42,117 bases of DNA from Thiotrichales bacterium (lineage in GTDB: Bacteria; Pseudomonadota; Gammaproteobacteria; SZUA-229): assembly GCA_020341835.1 (NCBI GenBank), contig CP070838.1, positions 1,153,310-1,195,426 of the forward strand, in the 5' to 3' direction. The translations under genes were made by a program, and so were the position numbers. Within the stretch, counting starts at the first letter, position 1. Each line of letters begins with the position of its first letter. The notes beneath the pieces are model-generated. The model made no database searches. It saw only the letters and a list, made by a program, of their open reading frames with translations, and had not been told where the DNA came from. Shown in pieces: positions 17,173-27,672 of the stretch.

Positions 17173-17282
17173 AATGAATAATGAAAAATGAAAAATGAAT
17201 TATTAAAAATTTATACCAGGAAAATTGCGTGCAGAAAGCCAGTTATTATTCATTCTTCATTATTAATTATCCATTGTTAATT
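17173..17282. repeat. AT-rich inverted repeat at the purL 3' end
   Basis: Left arm 17173-17206 (TAATGAATAATGAAAAATGA start) and right arm about 17242-17282, whose complement contains TTAATAATGAAGAATGAATA. The right arm reaches into the last codons of purL and includes its stop codon. A second copy of the same type lies at 27582-27670. It may act as a bidirectional hairpin 3' of purL. Confidence 0.72.
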
Positions 17283-20200
17283 AACCCAGACCCTCGCATT
17301 GCGGAACAACCTCATCCACGGTGCATCCTCGCCCCACTCATCGGGGTGCCAGGAGTTCTGCACGGTTCTGAAGACGCGCTCCGGGTGCGGCATCATGATG
17401 GTGGCGCGGCCGTCATCGCTGGTGAAGCCTGTCAGACCCTCCGGTGAGCCGTTCGGATTCAGCGGATAGTTTTCGGTGGGTTTGCCATCGTGGTCGATGT
17501 ATCGAATCGCTGAATGCAGACCTTCGGGTTTACTGCCCTGTTTGTATTCGGCGCGGCCTTCGCCGTGGGCAACTGCGATCGGCATACGCGAGCCCTGCAT
17601 ACCCGCCAGCAGTATCGACGGCGAGTCCGTCACCTCAACCAGGCTGAAGCGCGCTTCGAACTGCTCGGAGCTGTTGCGTACAAAGTGCGGCCACAGCTCG
17701 GCGCCGGGAATCAGTGATTTCAGATTGGCCATCATCTGGCAGCCATTACAGACACCCAGGCTGAAGGTGTCATCACGGTTGAAGAAAGCAGCGAAGGTAT
17801 CGCGGGCGCGGCTGTTGAACAAGATGGTTTTCGCCCAACCCTCACCGGCGCCCAGAACGTCACCGTATGAGAACCCGCCACAGGCCACCAGCCCCTTGAA
17901 CTCATCAAACTGCAGACCGTGCTCGATGATATCGCTCATGTGCACATCGATGCACTCGAAACCGGCACGGTCAAAGGCTGCCGCCATCTCCAGCTGTCCG
18001 TTAACACCCTGTTCACGCAGTATTGCCATTTTGGGCCGGGTTGCGCTGGCAATATACGGTGCGCTTATATTCTCATCCGGATCGAAATCCAGGCTGATAT
18101 TGATACCGTGATCATAGGCCGCGATGGCATCAAACTCCTGCTGTGCACAGACCGGATTGTCGCGCAATGCCTGGATGCGATAACTGGTTTCACTCCAGGT
18201 CTGCTGCAGTACGTCCCGGGTGGCAGCAAATACCAGGCGCCCGCTTCGGTACATGCTGATATGACTGTTTGCCGTGACGGTGCCGAGCATATGGGTGCAT
18301 GCCTCGAGCCGGTGAGACGACAGTATGGCATTGACCCGGTCGGCATCCGCCGACTTGATCTGGATTACGCCACCCAGCTCTTCACTGAACAGCGCCGCAA
18401 CCGTATCCGCCGCCAGTGAATCGAGTTCGATTTCCAGCCCGCAGTGGCCGGCAAACGCCATTTCACACAGGCAGGCCAGCAAGCCACCATCGGAGCGATC
18501 GTGCCAGGCGAGTATCAGGCCTTCACGATTCAGCTGCTGCAGCGCGGTGAAGAAAGATTTGAACTGCTCGACGTCATCGAGATCGGGCGGTTCATCGCCG
18601 ATCTGCTTGCAGGATTGCGCCAGTGCAGAGGCACCCAGCCTGTTCCTGCCATTGCCGAGGTCGATCAACAGGACCCCGGTCGCCCCTTTATCGGTTCGAA
18701 GCTGCGGCGTCAGTGTGTGTCTGACATCATTGACAGGCGCGAACGCCGAAATGATCAACGACAGTGGTGCGGTAACGGCTTTCTGTTCACCGTCCTGCTC
18801 CCACACGGTTTTCATCGACATCGAATCCTTGCCCACCGGAATTGCGATGCCGAGTTGTGGACATAACTCCATGCCCACGGTTTTTACCGTATCGTAAAGT
18901 TTTGCATCTTCACCGGGATGCCCTGCCGGCGCCATCCAGTTGGCCGAGAGTTTGATATCCGAAAGCTGGCTGATGTCCGCTGCAACCATATTGGTCAACG
19001 CTTCGGCGATCGCCATGCGGCCGGACGCGGGCGCATTGAGCAAAGCTATCGGTGTGCGCTCGCCCATAGCCATTGCTTCGCCGGTATAGGTTTCAAACGA
19101 GGCTGTCGTCACAGCGACGTCCGCGACCGGGACCTGCCAGGGGCCGACCATCTGGTCACGTGTCACCATACCGGTCACCGAGCGGTCACCGATGGTGATC
19201 AGGAACGCCTTGCTGGCGACCGAGGGCATGCGCAGGACATCGAAAGCCGCCTGTTTGATATCGATCCCGGAGGTATCGAAACCCTTGTGCCGGACTTCGA
19301 GCCGCTGGACATCTCGCAGCATTTTCGGCGGCTTGCCCAGCAGCACCTCCAGCGGCATATCCACCGGTTTATTATTGAAATGGCTATCGGTGACCGTCAG
19401 CTGCAAGGCTTCTGTTGTTTCGCCGAGGATGGCGTAGGGGCAGCGCTCACGCTCACACAGGGTCTTGAAGTTTTCCAGCTTGTCGGGGTCGACTGCGATG
19501 ACATACCGTTCCTGGGATTCATTGCACCAGATCTGCATCGGTGTCATGCCAGGCTCGTCATTGTGCACCTCGCGCAGTTCGAATTCGGCGCCACGGCCAC
19601 CGTCATGCACCAGTTCGGGCAGGGCATTGGAAAGCCCGCCGGCGCCGACGTCGTGGATCGAGAGAATCGGATTGTCGGCGCCCTGCTTCCAGCAACCGTC
19701 GATGACTTCCTGGCAGCGTCTTTCGATTTCAGGATTGCCACGCTGCACCGATGCAAAATCGAGGTCTTCGGCACTGGCACCGCTGTCCATCGAAGAGGCT
19801 GCACCGCCGCCCAGTCCGATCAGCATCACCGGCCCACCAAGCACGATAATCGGCGTGCCAGGGGGAAGCGGCAGTTTTTCGATATGCTGTTCGCGGATAT
19901 TGCCGTAGCCGCCGGCCAGCATGATCGGTTTGTGATAGCCGCGCACTTCCTCGCCGTTTTCAGCGGGTACGGTTTCCTCGAAGGTGCGGAAGTAGCCGGC
20001 GATATTGGGTCGCCCGAACTCGTTGTTGAAGGCGGCTGCGCCGATCGGCGCTTCGATCATGATATCGAGCGCAGATACAATGCGCTCGGGCTTGCCGTGA
20101 TCCGTTTCCCACGGCTGTGCAAACTCCGGGATATTCAGGTTCGAGACCGAAAACCCGCAGAGGCCGACCTTCGGCTTGGAGCCCCTGCCGGTCGCTCCTT

Positions 20201-21158
20201 CGTCCCGTATTTCACCGCCAGAGCCCGTGGCCGCGCCGGGGAACGGGGAAATCGCAGTCGGATGATTATGCGTCTCCACCTTCATCAGCATAGCGATGTG
20301 CTCTTCGGTGTAGACATAGCGGTTGTCGGCATCGGTCATCCAACGCTTGCCGTGATGCGAGCTGATTACCGCCGAATTATCACTGTACGCGCTGAGAACG
20401 TTGTCGGGGTGCAGGTCGTGTGTATTGCGAATCATCCTGAACAGGGAACGGTCCTGTTCGACCCCATCGATGATCCAGTCGGCATTGAAGATCTTGTGCC
20501 GGCAGTGCTCGGAATTGGCCTGGGCAAACATCATCAGTTCAGCGTCACCTGGATTACGCCTGATCGACGTAAAGTAATCGACCAGGTATTCGATCTCATC
20601 GGGAGACAGCGCCAGCCCCATGGCCGCGTTGGCTTCCACCAGGGCTTGCTTGCCACCGTTGATCACATCAACCGTCTCACCCGGTTGAGGTTCGGCATGA
20701 GAGAACAGGATCGACGCGTCGTCATAGCTTGTCAGTACCATTTCAGTCATTCGATCATGCAGCGCATGCGCGACGATGCGTCGTTCGTTATCGCTGAATT
20801 CGTGCCCGTCGGTAGCGCCAACCGTATAGGCTATGCCGCGTTCCAGGCGGAGAATCCTGTTCAGTCCGCAGTTGTGGGCGATGTCGGTCGACTTCGATGA
20901 CCAGGGAGAAATCGTGCCTGCGCGCGGGGTTACCAGGAACAGCTCGCCATCGCACGCGCTGTCACTGATTGCCGGGCCGTACTCGAGCAGCCTGTGCAAA
21001 ACTTTGCTTTCATCCTGCGTTAGCTCGCCCTCAATATCGACAAAATGGATGTAATGTGAAGCGATGCAGCTGACGGTCGGAATCTGTTGTTTGATCTCGG
21101 CGAGCAGTTTTTCCAGGCGAAAACTGGACAGCGCGGGGGATCCGGTAAAAAACTGCAT
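17277..21158 (-). CDS. purL: PurL, phosphoribosylformylglycinamidine synthase (single-chain)
   Basis: Cytoplasmic purine-biosynthesis enzyme converting FGAR, glutamine and ATP to FGAM. 1293 residues, the full length of the large proteobacterial form. The FGAM synthase core has [14 protein letters not shown] (about 210-223) and glycine-rich ATP-site blocks such as [14 protein letters not shown] and GVAGLS-like [13 protein letters not shown]. The C-terminal glutaminase has the nucleophile in [10 protein letters not shown] (near 1136) and the later catalytic MMPHPERVF. Divergent from ssrA across 171 bases. Its stop lies in an AT-rich repeat. Confidence 0.98.
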   Translation of the reverse strand: MQFFTGSPALSSFRLEKLLAEIKQQIPTVSCIASHYIHFVDIEGELTQDESKVLHRLLEYGPAISDSACDGELFLVTPRAGTISPWSSKSTDIAHNCGLNRILRLERGIAYTVGATDGHEFSDNERRIVAHALHDRMTEMVLTSYDDASILFSHAEPQPGETVDVINGGKQALVEANAAMGLALSPDEIEYLVDYFTSIRRNPGDAELMMFAQANSEHCRHKIFNADWIIDGVEQDRSLFRMIRNTHDLHPDNVLSAYSDNSAVISSHHGKRWMTDADNRYVYTEEHIAMLMKVETHNHPTAISPFPGAATGSGGEIRDEGATGRGSKPKVGLCGFSVSNLNIPEFAQPWETDHGKPERIVSALDIMIEAPIGAAAFNNEFGRPNIAGYFRTFEETVPAENGEEVRGYHKPIMLAGGYGNIREQHIEKLPLPPGTPIIVLGGPVMLIGLGGGAASSMDSGASAEDLDFASVQRGNPEIERRCQEVIDGCWKQGADNPILSIHDVGAGGLSNALPELVHDGGRGAEFELREVHNDEPGMTPMQIWCNESQERYVIAVDPDKLENFKTLCERERCPYAILGETTEALQLTVTDSHFNNKPVDMPLEVLLGKPPKMLRDVQRLEVRHKGFDTSGIDIKQAAFDVLRMPSVASKAFLITIGDRSVTGMVTRDQMVGPWQVPVADVAVTTASFETYTGEAMAMGERTPIALLNAPASGRMAIAEALTNMVAADISQLSDIKLSANWMAPAGHPGEDAKLYDTVKTVGMELCPQLGIAIPVGKDSMSMKTVWEQDGEQKAVTAPLSLIISAFAPVNDVRHTLTPQLRTDKGATGVLLIDLGNGRNRLGASALAQSCKQIGDEPPDLDDVEQFKSFFTALQQLNREGLILAWHDRSDGGLLACLCEMAFAGHCGLEIELDSLAADTVAALFSEELGGVIQIKSADADRVNAILSSHRLEACTHMLGTVTANSHISMYRSGRLVFAATRDVLQQTWSETSYRIQALRDNPVCAQQEFDAIAAYDHGINISLDFDPDENISAPYIASATRPKMAILREQGVNGQLEMAAAFDRAGFECIDVHMSDIIEHGLQFDEFKGLVACGGFSYGDVLGAGEGWAKTILFNSRARDTFAAFFNRDDTFSLGVCNGCQMMANLKSLIPGAELWPHFVRNSSEQFEARFSLVEVTDSPSILLAGMQGSRMPIAVAHGEGRAEYKQGSKPEGLHSAIRYIDHDGKPTENYPLNPNGSPEGLTGFTSDDGRATIMMPHPERVFRTVQNSWHPDEWGEDAPWMRLFRNARVWVN

Positions 21159-21289
21159 TCTTGCGATGCCTTGTCGATAGGAAAGAAAGCGGGGATTCTA
21201 ATGCAATCCAGAGGCCGAGAAAACCTTCCAGCCAGACCACGGCAAAGCACCCTGCCAGGGAACTTGTAGCAGGACTGGCGGTCAGAGCG

Positions 21290-21295
21290 TATAAT
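21290..21295 (+). promoter_or_regulatory. Probable -10 box of ssrA
   Basis: A perfect TATAAT lies 35 bases before the mature tmRNA 5' end, which leaves room for a short leader removed by RNase P. A clear -35 box at normal spacing is not seen (TTGTAG is 20 bases upstream). The same 171-base region must also hold the divergent purL promoter. Confidence 0.55.
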
Positions 21296-21329
21296 TGCAG
21301 AGTGGCTTGACCAGCCAGCAACAATCTTC

Positions 21330-21689
21330 GGGGGTGACACGGCTTCGACGTGGGTAGTGAAACCGGAGGTGCATGCCGAGGTGCGATGACCTCGTAAATC
21401 CAACCGCAAACTTTATAGTTGCCAACGACGACAACTACGCTTTAGCAGCTTAATAACCTGCGTAAAGCCCTCGGCCTGATGCGTGCCTGTACGCTCAGTT
21501 AACCGGGGTCGCTAATACAGGATCGCGATGAAGCATTTCCGGTGTGGATTCGTTAAAACTCATCCGGAATCGCTTTGTATTTTCCCTGCCCGTCGGGTAA
21601 TACATAGTTAAACTAATAGGCGGAATAAGCATGTAGAGCCGATGGCGGAGGACTTGCGGACGCGGGTTCGAGTCCCGCCACCTCCACCA
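21330..21689 (+). ncRNA. ssrA: Transfer-messenger RNA (tmRNA)
   Basis: 360-base one-piece tmRNA that rescues stalled ribosomes. The 5' end GGGGGTGACACGGCTTCGAC and 3' end CACCTCCACCA pair into a seven-base acceptor stem with a G-U at the third pair, the alanine identity element. The T-arm CGGGTTCGAGTCCCG precedes it. The tag frame starts with resume codon GCC at 21421, after TAGTT, and reads ANDDNYALAA then tandem TAA TAA (21451-21456). Pairings suitable for pseudoknots flank it. Followed by a terminator. Confidence 0.98.
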
Positions 21690-21697
21690 GACCAGAC

Positions 21698-21728
21698 AAA
21701 AGCCACCTTCAGGGTGGCTTTTGTTTTT
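21698..21728 (+). terminator. Rho-independent terminator of ssrA
   Basis: Stem AAAAGCCACC with GGTGGCTTTT, five-base loop, followed by GTTTTT. It starts nine bases after the tmRNA CCA end. The remaining 110 bases to the hemG stop hold nothing notable. Confidence 0.92.
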
Positions 21729-21838
21729 CCTGTCGGCCATCAACCTTTGCCTTATGTCACCCGGATTTTCCTGATACGAACGCGTCGCAGATACAGGCTT
21801 AACAGCATCATCAAGGTAACAAGGTAAATCTCACCGCT

Positions 21839-22366
21839 TTACATCTCGCCGATTACTCGCCCAAATGCCTCGACCTGCTGCCAGTCGGTAAACTCGTTCA
21901 CCGTGGTTGGATCGGTGGGACCTTTGGTCATCCACATGATGAAACGGATGATCGTTCGGTCCATGAAACTGTATCTCGGGTAATCGATCTTGCCGGCAAA
22001 CACGGCGAGTTTCATTGGCTGCCAGGGAATCTGCTTGAGGAATTTCTTCAGATAGGGATTGGTATCCGGGTCGCGTTTTTCCGGTTTTCGCGCGACCACA
22101 TTGACCGAAAAGAACGCATTCGGCTTGCTGTCGAGTATGTCCCGATACCGGTTGATGAATTCGTAGACCTGCTTGCTGTGTTTGCCGTAGCGGATGCTCG
22201 CACCGACAATAATCTTGTCAAATGCGGTCAGATCGATCTTTGGGTCGTCGTCGAGACGCACGACATCAACCCGGTGATCTTGCTGTGCGATCACCTGCTG
22301 CAAACGATGACTGATTTTGGCCGTGTGACCATCGGTGGTCGAATACAGAATCAGAACACTGGCCAT
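21839..22366 (-). CDS. hemG: HemG-type flavodoxin, protoporphyrinogen IX dehydrogenase
   Basis: 175 residues, the usual HemG length. Flavodoxin-like FMN site at the N-terminus (LILYSTTDGHTAKI, residues 5-18), then GASIRYGKH and the HemG-typical FFSVNVVARKPEKR followed by NPYLKKFL. The enzyme oxidises protoporphyrinogen using the quinone pool, the penultimate step of haem synthesis; haem demand fits the many cytochromes here. It starts two bases after the stop of the CNNM/CorC-like gene, so the two form an operon. Confidence 0.93.
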   Translation of the reverse strand: MASVLILYSTTDGHTAKISHRLQQVIAQQDHRVDVVRLDDDPKIDLTAFDKIIVGASIRYGKHSKQVYEFINRYRDILDSKPNAFFSVNVVARKPEKRDPDTNPYLKKFLKQIPWQPMKLAVFAGKIDYPRYSFMDRTIIRFIMWMTKGPTDPTTVNEFTDWQQVEAFGRVIGEM

Positions 22367-22368
22367 GT

Positions 22369-23604
22369 TTATGCCTGGTGTATTCGCCGTACGCTCACCT
22401 GCTCAATGCTGCGGCTGGTTGCCTGCAGGATCTTGACCTCGAGATCGTCGATCACAAAGACTTCATCCACACGCGGAATTTTTTCGGTATGACTGAGGAT
22501 CCAGAATCCGACCGTATCGGTCGGCTTGCCCGGCAGATCGATTTCAAACATCGACTCGATAACTCTGAGTTCGGCTGAGCCGGCAACCTTTAATTCATCA
22601 TCGGAAATGACCTCTGCCTCGGTTGGTGCAAGATCACTCTCGTCGTAAATCTCACCGACCAGCTCTTCCATCACATCTTCAAGCGTGACGACACCGCGTT
22701 CTTCACCAAACTCGTCGACGACAATCGCAAAGATGCGGTTGTGGCGCTTGAACTTGGCAAACAAATCGTCGATGGCGAGATACTGGGGCACATAAAGCGG
22801 TTCGTGTGCGATACTTTCGATGGCCTTGTCGTGGCTTTCATTGGCCGATGCTTCCAGCAGGTCTCTCAGATGAAGCAGCTTGTAAAAATGATTGGTTTCC
22901 TTGTTCAACAGCGGAATACGTGAATACGGTTTGCGGATCACAATCGGCAGTACTTCGGCGACCGTCTGGCGACCATTGAGTGAAAATACATCACGCATCG
23001 GCGTCATCACGTCCCGGACAGTCAGATCGTTGAAACTGAAGACACGCTCGATGATCTCCTTCTCCCCGTGCTGGATTTCGCCTTCCTGCACACCATAGCC
23101 GAGCATGCTGATCAGTTCGGACTCGGTGACCGTCGGCTCTTCCTTGCCGCCGGTCAGCTGGTAAACCCAGGTGGTAAACTTGCTGAACATCCATACCAAC
23201 GGATAGATCAGGCGCATGAATGTCAGTAACGGCAATGCAATGAACAGCGAGATACGTTCGGGATAACGTGTTGCCAGACTCTTGGGTGTAATCTCGCCGA
23301 ACACGAGGATGAACAGCGTCAACAGCCCGACCGCAATCCCCGGCCCGACACTGCCTAACTCCCGGGTAGCAATGACGGTCGCCATCGCCGACGCGGCGAT
23401 GTTGACCAGGTTGTTGCCGATCAGGATCGTGGTCAACATCTGCGATGGATCCTGCTTCAGCCGGTACAGTGCAGCCGAGCCGACACGTCCTTCTTTCACC
23501 AGTGCCTGCACACGTCCCATCGACAATCCGATCAGCGCAGTCTCTGATCCGGAAAATACACCGGAAAGAATCAGCAGCCCGAGCAGTATCGCAAATTCAC
23601 CCAT
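22369..23604 (-). CDS. CNNM/CorC (HlyC/CorC) family membrane protein
   Basis: 411 residues: an N-terminal DUF21/CNNM transmembrane domain (about 1-170, SGVFSGSETALIGLS and ILIGNNLVNIAASA typical), a CBS-domain pair (about 190-330, VTLEDVMEELVGEI) and a C-terminal CorC_HlyC domain ending in an acidic-basic tail. Related proteins are implicated in magnesium or cobalt resistance and ion efflux; several are annotated YfjD or YtfL. The specific ion is not shown. Operon with hemG downstream. Confidence 0.92.
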   Translation of the reverse strand: MGEFAILLGLLILSGVFSGSETALIGLSMGRVQALVKEGRVGSAALYRLKQDPSQMLTTILIGNNLVNIAASAMATVIATRELGSVGPGIAVGLLTLFILVFGEITPKSLATRYPERISLFIALPLLTFMRLIYPLVWMFSKFTTWVYQLTGGKEEPTVTESELISMLGYGVQEGEIQHGEKEIIERVFSFNDLTVRDVMTPMRDVFSLNGRQTVAEVLPIVIRKPYSRIPLLNKETNHFYKLLHLRDLLEASANESHDKAIESIAHEPLYVPQYLAIDDLFAKFKRHNRIFAIVVDEFGEERGVVTLEDVMEELVGEIYDESDLAPTEAEVISDDELKVAGSAELRVIESMFEIDLPGKPTDTVGFWILSHTEKIPRVDEVFVIDDLEVKILQATSRSIEQVSVRRIHQA

Positions 23605-23717
23605 GAGTCATTGAATACCTGAATAGCACCAAGTCATTGTCTGTAATGTGGATATTACCAATATTAGCGAATAATCCGGGACAGCCCAACAAAATTGCTA
23701 TCGGGTTTTGATCGGTA

Positions 23718-26249
23718 TCAGCTTGTGCCTTCACGTAATGTCCTCACCGGCGGATGGGCCAGTACGCTGCGCGTACCCAGCAGACCGGCGCTGGCAACGA
23801 TGACGATGCCGCTCAATAAGCCCGTCAACGCAACCGTGACATCAAGCTGGTATTCGAACTTGAAAATGGTCTCGGCCAGCACCCAGGCCAGCGTGGTTGC
23901 CGACAGGCCGGCGAGCAATCCGGACATTGCACCCAGGGTGGTGAACTCCGCAAACAGGCCGAGTATCAGCGTTTTCTTTTGCGCGCCCAGTGTCCGCAAT
24001 ACTGCATTCTCAAAGCGCCGCTCATCCTGGTTGGCCTGAATCGCGGCATACAGTACCGCCAGTCCCGCCAGAATCGTGAACAGGAAGATAAACTCGACCG
24101 CGAGCGAAACGCGGTCCATGATGCCGCGCACGCGCTGCATGATGGCATCGACATCGATCAAGGTGATATTGGGATACTGACGCACCAGCTGATCCAGCTG
24201 TCGGCGCTGCTCAGCGTCCAGGTAAACGCTGGTGACCCAGTTTGCCGGCTTGTCTTCCAGTATGCCCGGTGGAACAACCGTAAAGAAATTGATATTGAAC
24301 GTATCCCAGTCGACGGCGCGAAGGCTGGTGATGGTGAACTCGATAATCGATCCGTTGACGTCGAACCCGAGCACATCGTTCAGTGAAAGACGCAATGTAT
24401 TGGCCAGTTTTGCTTCCAGCGATAACATCGGTGCACCGAAATCCGCTCTGCTCCACCAGGCACCGGCAACCATCGTGTTATCGACCTGCATGTGTTCAGC
24501 CCAGGATAGATTGAATTCACGGGTGATCATGTGCCTGGCACGCTCGGTTTCGTAATCGGATGTGCGTACCGGTAAACCGTTGATCTCGACCAGCCGTGCC
24601 CGCACCATCGGATAGAGCCGGGTGTTGCGTACACCGCGCTCCCTGAAATAACTACTGATACCCTCGACCTGATCGGGCTGAACATTGATCACAAAATGAT
24701 TCGGTGCATTCGCCGGCAGGCTGCGTTGCCAGTCGTCGAGCAGGTCGGAGCGTACCGTCGACAACAGCAGCATCACCATGATGCCCAGTCCGAACGCCAC
24801 GATCTGAATCACGCTGCTGGCCGGTCGCCTGGCGATGTTGGCCAGACCGAATCGCCAGGCCACACCGACCCTGCTGCGCAAACGATTCAGTGCCAGGATC
24901 AGCAGGTACGCCGCCAGCGCAAGCAGCGCCAGTGTCGTCATGATACCGCCGAGTACGGTCGCGACCAGTCTGATGTCGCCGATCTGCCAGTACAGCAGCA
25001 AGGCCATACAGGCAATGACGCTAAGATAAATGATCCAGCCGCTGACGGGACTGACCGGCACATCCTTGCGCAACACCCGTAAGGGTGGAACCCGCTTCAG
25101 CGACAACAGGGGCGGGATCGCAAAGCCGGTCAGCATCACGATACCTGTGGCATAACCCAGCAACAACGCCTTGAACGATGGCGGCGGCAAATGCGCCAGA
25201 ACCAGCTGATCGAGCAGTTCGGTGATTACAAACTGGGTCAACAAGCCGAGCAGACAGCCGACACTGCTGGCTAACAGCGACAGCCACAGCATCTCCAGGG
25301 TAAACAAACGGATGATGACCTGTTGCGGCAGACCCAGGCAGCGCATCATCGCACCGGTGTCGAGATGTCGACTGGTGAAGCGGTACGCGACCGTGGCAAC
25401 CGCGACACCGGCGAGCAATACGCTGATCAGGGCGGCAAGGCCGAGAAATTGCTGTGCCCTGTCCAGTGCGGTATTGAGCTCGGGGCGCCCTTCTTCCACC
25501 GTCAGGATCTGCTCACCCTGCTGCAGGCTGTCCTCGATCGCATCGCGATAGCTGTCGATACGTTCACGCGCCCCGGCTATCAACACCCGGAAACTGGAAA
25601 GCGCCCCGGTCGTGATCAGGCCGGTGTCATCAAGGTCGGCCCGGTTCATCATCACGCGCGGCGCAACACTGAACATGTCACCGGCACGGTCGGGTTCATA
25701 ACGCAGTACCTTGCGTATCGTGAACGCCGAGTTGCCCAGGCTGACCTGATCGCCCACCTCGACATCCAGCCGCTGCAGCAGGCGCGCTTCGACCCAGACG
25801 TCCCCGGCAACCGGAATCTCCGTGGTGGCTTCATCATCGCCGAAAGGCGTATCACTGATACGCAGCACGCCGCGCAACGGGTAAGCTTCGCTGACCGCCT
25901 TGACCTCCGCCAGTTGCAGCCGTTCTGCGTGCAACACGATGCTGCGGAATGTGGTCGTGGTCGCGACCTGAAAATTATTTTCCCGTGCACCTGCGATATG
26001 ATCGGTCACATCCTGACGGGACGAACTGATCACCAGGTCTGCGCCGATCAGTTCGGCTGACTGCTCCTTCAGGCCACGCTCGATCCGGTCGGTGAAGAAG
26101 CCGACCGCGGTGATACTGGTCACCGCGATGATCAGGCCAATTGCAAGAATCGTGAGTTCGCCGCCACGCCAGTCACGCCATAGCATGCGCCATGAATTGA
26201 ACCAGAGAAACCTGAAGCCGCTGTGCGAGGCCCGCCCGGACATGGTCAT
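23718..26249 (-). CDS. ybbP: YbbP-like FtsX-family ABC permease
   Basis: 843 residues with about ten membrane segments: an N-terminal one (about 28-50), a central set, and a C-terminal FtsX block, giving two FtsX domains around large periplasmic loops. The layout is that of YbbP, predicted partner of the YbbA ATPase in an exporter of unknown cargo that is usually beside tesA. The start overlaps the ybbA stop by four bases (ATGA). A 113-base gap before the next gene holds nothing notable. Confidence 0.9.
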   Translation of the reverse strand: MTMSGRASHSGFRFLWFNSWRMLWRDWRGGELTILAIGLIIAVTSITAVGFFTDRIERGLKEQSAELIGADLVISSSRQDVTDHIAGARENNFQVATTTTFRSIVLHAERLQLAEVKAVSEAYPLRGVLRISDTPFGDDEATTEIPVAGDVWVEARLLQRLDVEVGDQVSLGNSAFTIRKVLRYEPDRAGDMFSVAPRVMMNRADLDDTGLITTGALSSFRVLIAGARERIDSYRDAIEDSLQQGEQILTVEEGRPELNTALDRAQQFLGLAALISVLLAGVAVATVAYRFTSRHLDTGAMMRCLGLPQQVIIRLFTLEMLWLSLLASSVGCLLGLLTQFVITELLDQLVLAHLPPPSFKALLLGYATGIVMLTGFAIPPLLSLKRVPPLRVLRKDVPVSPVSGWIIYLSVIACMALLLYWQIGDIRLVATVLGGIMTTLALLALAAYLLILALNRLRSRVGVAWRFGLANIARRPASSVIQIVAFGLGIMVMLLLSTVRSDLLDDWQRSLPANAPNHFVINVQPDQVEGISSYFRERGVRNTRLYPMVRARLVEINGLPVRTSDYETERARHMITREFNLSWAEHMQVDNTMVAGAWWSRADFGAPMLSLEAKLANTLRLSLNDVLGFDVNGSIIEFTITSLRAVDWDTFNINFFTVVPPGILEDKPANWVTSVYLDAEQRRQLDQLVRQYPNITLIDVDAIMQRVRGIMDRVSLAVEFIFLFTILAGLAVLYAAIQANQDERRFENAVLRTLGAQKKTLILGLFAEFTTLGAMSGLLAGLSATTLAWVLAETIFKFEYQLDVTVALTGLLSGIVIVASAGLLGTRSVLAHPPVRTLREGTS

Positions 26250-26941
26250 GCAGTCCCGCTGTCAACCAGCCTGCCGGCATCGAGCCGCAGGCGACGATCG
26301 CACAAGCGTGACAGTTGATCATCGTGTGTCGCCATGATCAGCGTTGTGCCATGCTCGGTGTTTAGCTCGAACAGCAGCTCGATGATGCGTTTGCCGGTCT
26401 CGCTGTCCAGGTTGCCGGTGGGCTCATCCGCAAACAAACAGCGCGGCTGTGTCGCGAACGCGCGCGCGATCGCACAGCGTTGCTGTTCGCCACCGGACAG
26501 CTGGTTTGGATAGTGATGGATGCGCTCACCGAGACCGACGCGGTCGAGCAGTTCTTCAGCCGTCCTGCGTGGATGGGGTGCCTGCGCCAGCTCCAGCGGC
26601 AGCATCACGTTTTCCAGCGCGGTCATACCGAACAGCAGCTGGAAATTCTGAAACACAAAGCCGACCAGTTCGGCCCTGATCTGTGCACGACCGTCTTCAT
26701 CGAACTCATTCAGCTTGCGATTGTCCATGATGATATCTCCGCGGGTCGGGGCGTCGAGACCGGCAAGCAGTCCCAGCAGCGTGGTTTTACCCGATCCCGA
26801 AGCACCCAGTACCGCCACCGATGTCCCCGCATCTATCTGAAAATTGATATCATCAAGCAGGGTCAGTACACCTTCACGGGTGGTGACCTGTTTGCCCAGC
26901 TTGCGGGCCTCGACAAAGGTGTTGGATGTGTTCTCAGCCAT
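26246..26941 (-). CDS. ybbA: YbbA-like ABC transporter ATPase
   Basis: 231 residues of the LolD/MacB ATPase group. Walker [11 protein letters not shown]-loop [10 protein letters not shown], signature LSGGEQQR and Walker [12 protein letters not shown], then a switch histidine in MATHDDQ. Pairs with YbbP. The start at 26941 gives the expected YbbA N-terminus ([16 protein letters not shown]); a longer upstream frame would run through tesA. Its ATG shares the CATG with the divergent tesA start, so promoters of both must lie inside the opposing gene or act from farther away. Confidence 0.92.
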   Translation of the reverse strand: MAENTSNTFVEARKLGKQVTTREGVLTLLDDINFQIDAGTSVAVLGASGSGKTTLLGLLAGLDAPTRGDIIMDNRKLNEFDEDGRAQIRAELVGFVFQNFQLLFGMTALENVMLPLELAQAPHPRRTAEELLDRVGLGERIHHYPNQLSGGEQQRCAIARAFATQPRCLFADEPTGNLDSETGKRIIELLFELNTEHGTTLIMATHDDQLSRLCDRRLRLDAGRLVDSGTA

Positions 26942-27584
26942 GAATCCAGGAATCTCCGGTTTTATACTGACGCTGTTACTGGCGGTTGTGCCCGCGCATA
27001 ACCATACTGTGTTTGCCGCGAATATAACACCGCAATCGATTCTGGTTTTAGGCGACAGCCTCAGCGGCGCCTGGGGCATCGATACCGATGCAGGCTGGGT
27101 CGCGCTGCTGCAGCAGCAGGTCACTCAACAGGGCTACAACTATCGGGTGATCAACGCAAGCGTCAGCGGCGACACCACGCGCACCGGCCTGGGCCGGATT
27201 GATAACGCCCTGCAACAGCACCAGCCGGCAATCGTGATTGTCGCGCTGGGCGGCAACGACGGCCTGCGCGGTCTGGCATTCGCTGAAATCGAAAACAGCC
27301 TGGCGAACATCATTCAAAGCTGCCAGCAACAGAACGCACAGGTACTTTTGGCCGGCGTGCGCCTGCCGCCCAACTACGGGCCCGTTTACAATGAAAAATT
27401 CGTCGCGATTTACCGCAGCCTGTCAGAGCGTTACCAGATCCCGCTGGTCCCGCGCATGCTCGACCAGGTCGCCGGTAATCCGGCGATGATGCAGGAAGAC
27501 GGGATTCATCCGAGAGCGGTTGCACAGCCGCAGATCATGAAGAACGTCTGGGCAGGTTTGCAGCCAATGCTTGAAAAACAATGA
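26940..27584 (+). CDS. tesA: TesA, periplasmic multifunctional esterase (thioesterase I / lysophospholipase L1)
   Basis: 214 residues. Sec signal peptide (about 1-27, ending VFAAN). SGNH-hydrolase motifs: GDSLSGAWG (nucleophile Ser), GGNDG, and the C-terminal DGIHP with catalytic Asp and His. The ATG at 26940 overlaps the divergent ybbA start codon; no clear ribosome site is visible, and no better in-frame start exists with an intact signal peptide. The stop codon is the TGA inside the first repeat unit of an AT-rich element. Confidence 0.94.
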   Translation: MNPGISGFILTLLLAVVPAHNHTVFAANITPQSILVLGDSLSGAWGIDTDAGWVALLQQQVTQQGYNYRVINASVSGDTTRTGLGRIDNALQQHQPAIVIVALGGNDGLRGLAFAEIENSLANIIQSCQQQNAQVLLAGVRLPPNYGPVYNEKFVAIYRSLSERYQIPLVPRMLDQVAGNPAMMQEDGIHPRAVAQPQIMKNVWAGLQPMLEKQ

Positions 27585-27670
27585 ATAGTTAATAATGAAT
27601 AATTAATGATGTAACAAGACTATTTCCAACCCCATACATTTTTCATTCTTCATTCTTCATTATCAACTTT
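27582..27670. repeat. AT-rich inverted repeat between tesA and DUF6279 gene
   Basis: Left arm 27582-27610 (ATGAATAGTTAATAATGAA) and right arm about 27638-27670, whose complement reads AGTTGATAATGAAGAATG. Same sequence type as 17173-17282. It fills the whole space between two convergent genes, whose stop codons lie at or within its edges. Confidence 0.75.
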
Positions 27671-27672
27671 CA

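Noticed and set aside
18918-20900. 660-codon open frame on the plus strand
   Set aside because: It lies wholly antisense to purL, whose identity is certain; the protein has no recognisable domain and mirrors GC-biased codons.
21690-21838. Possible integration site or island next to ssrA
   Set aside because: The tmRNA 3' end is followed directly by its own terminator and a housekeeping operon; no integrase or duplicated end is seen.
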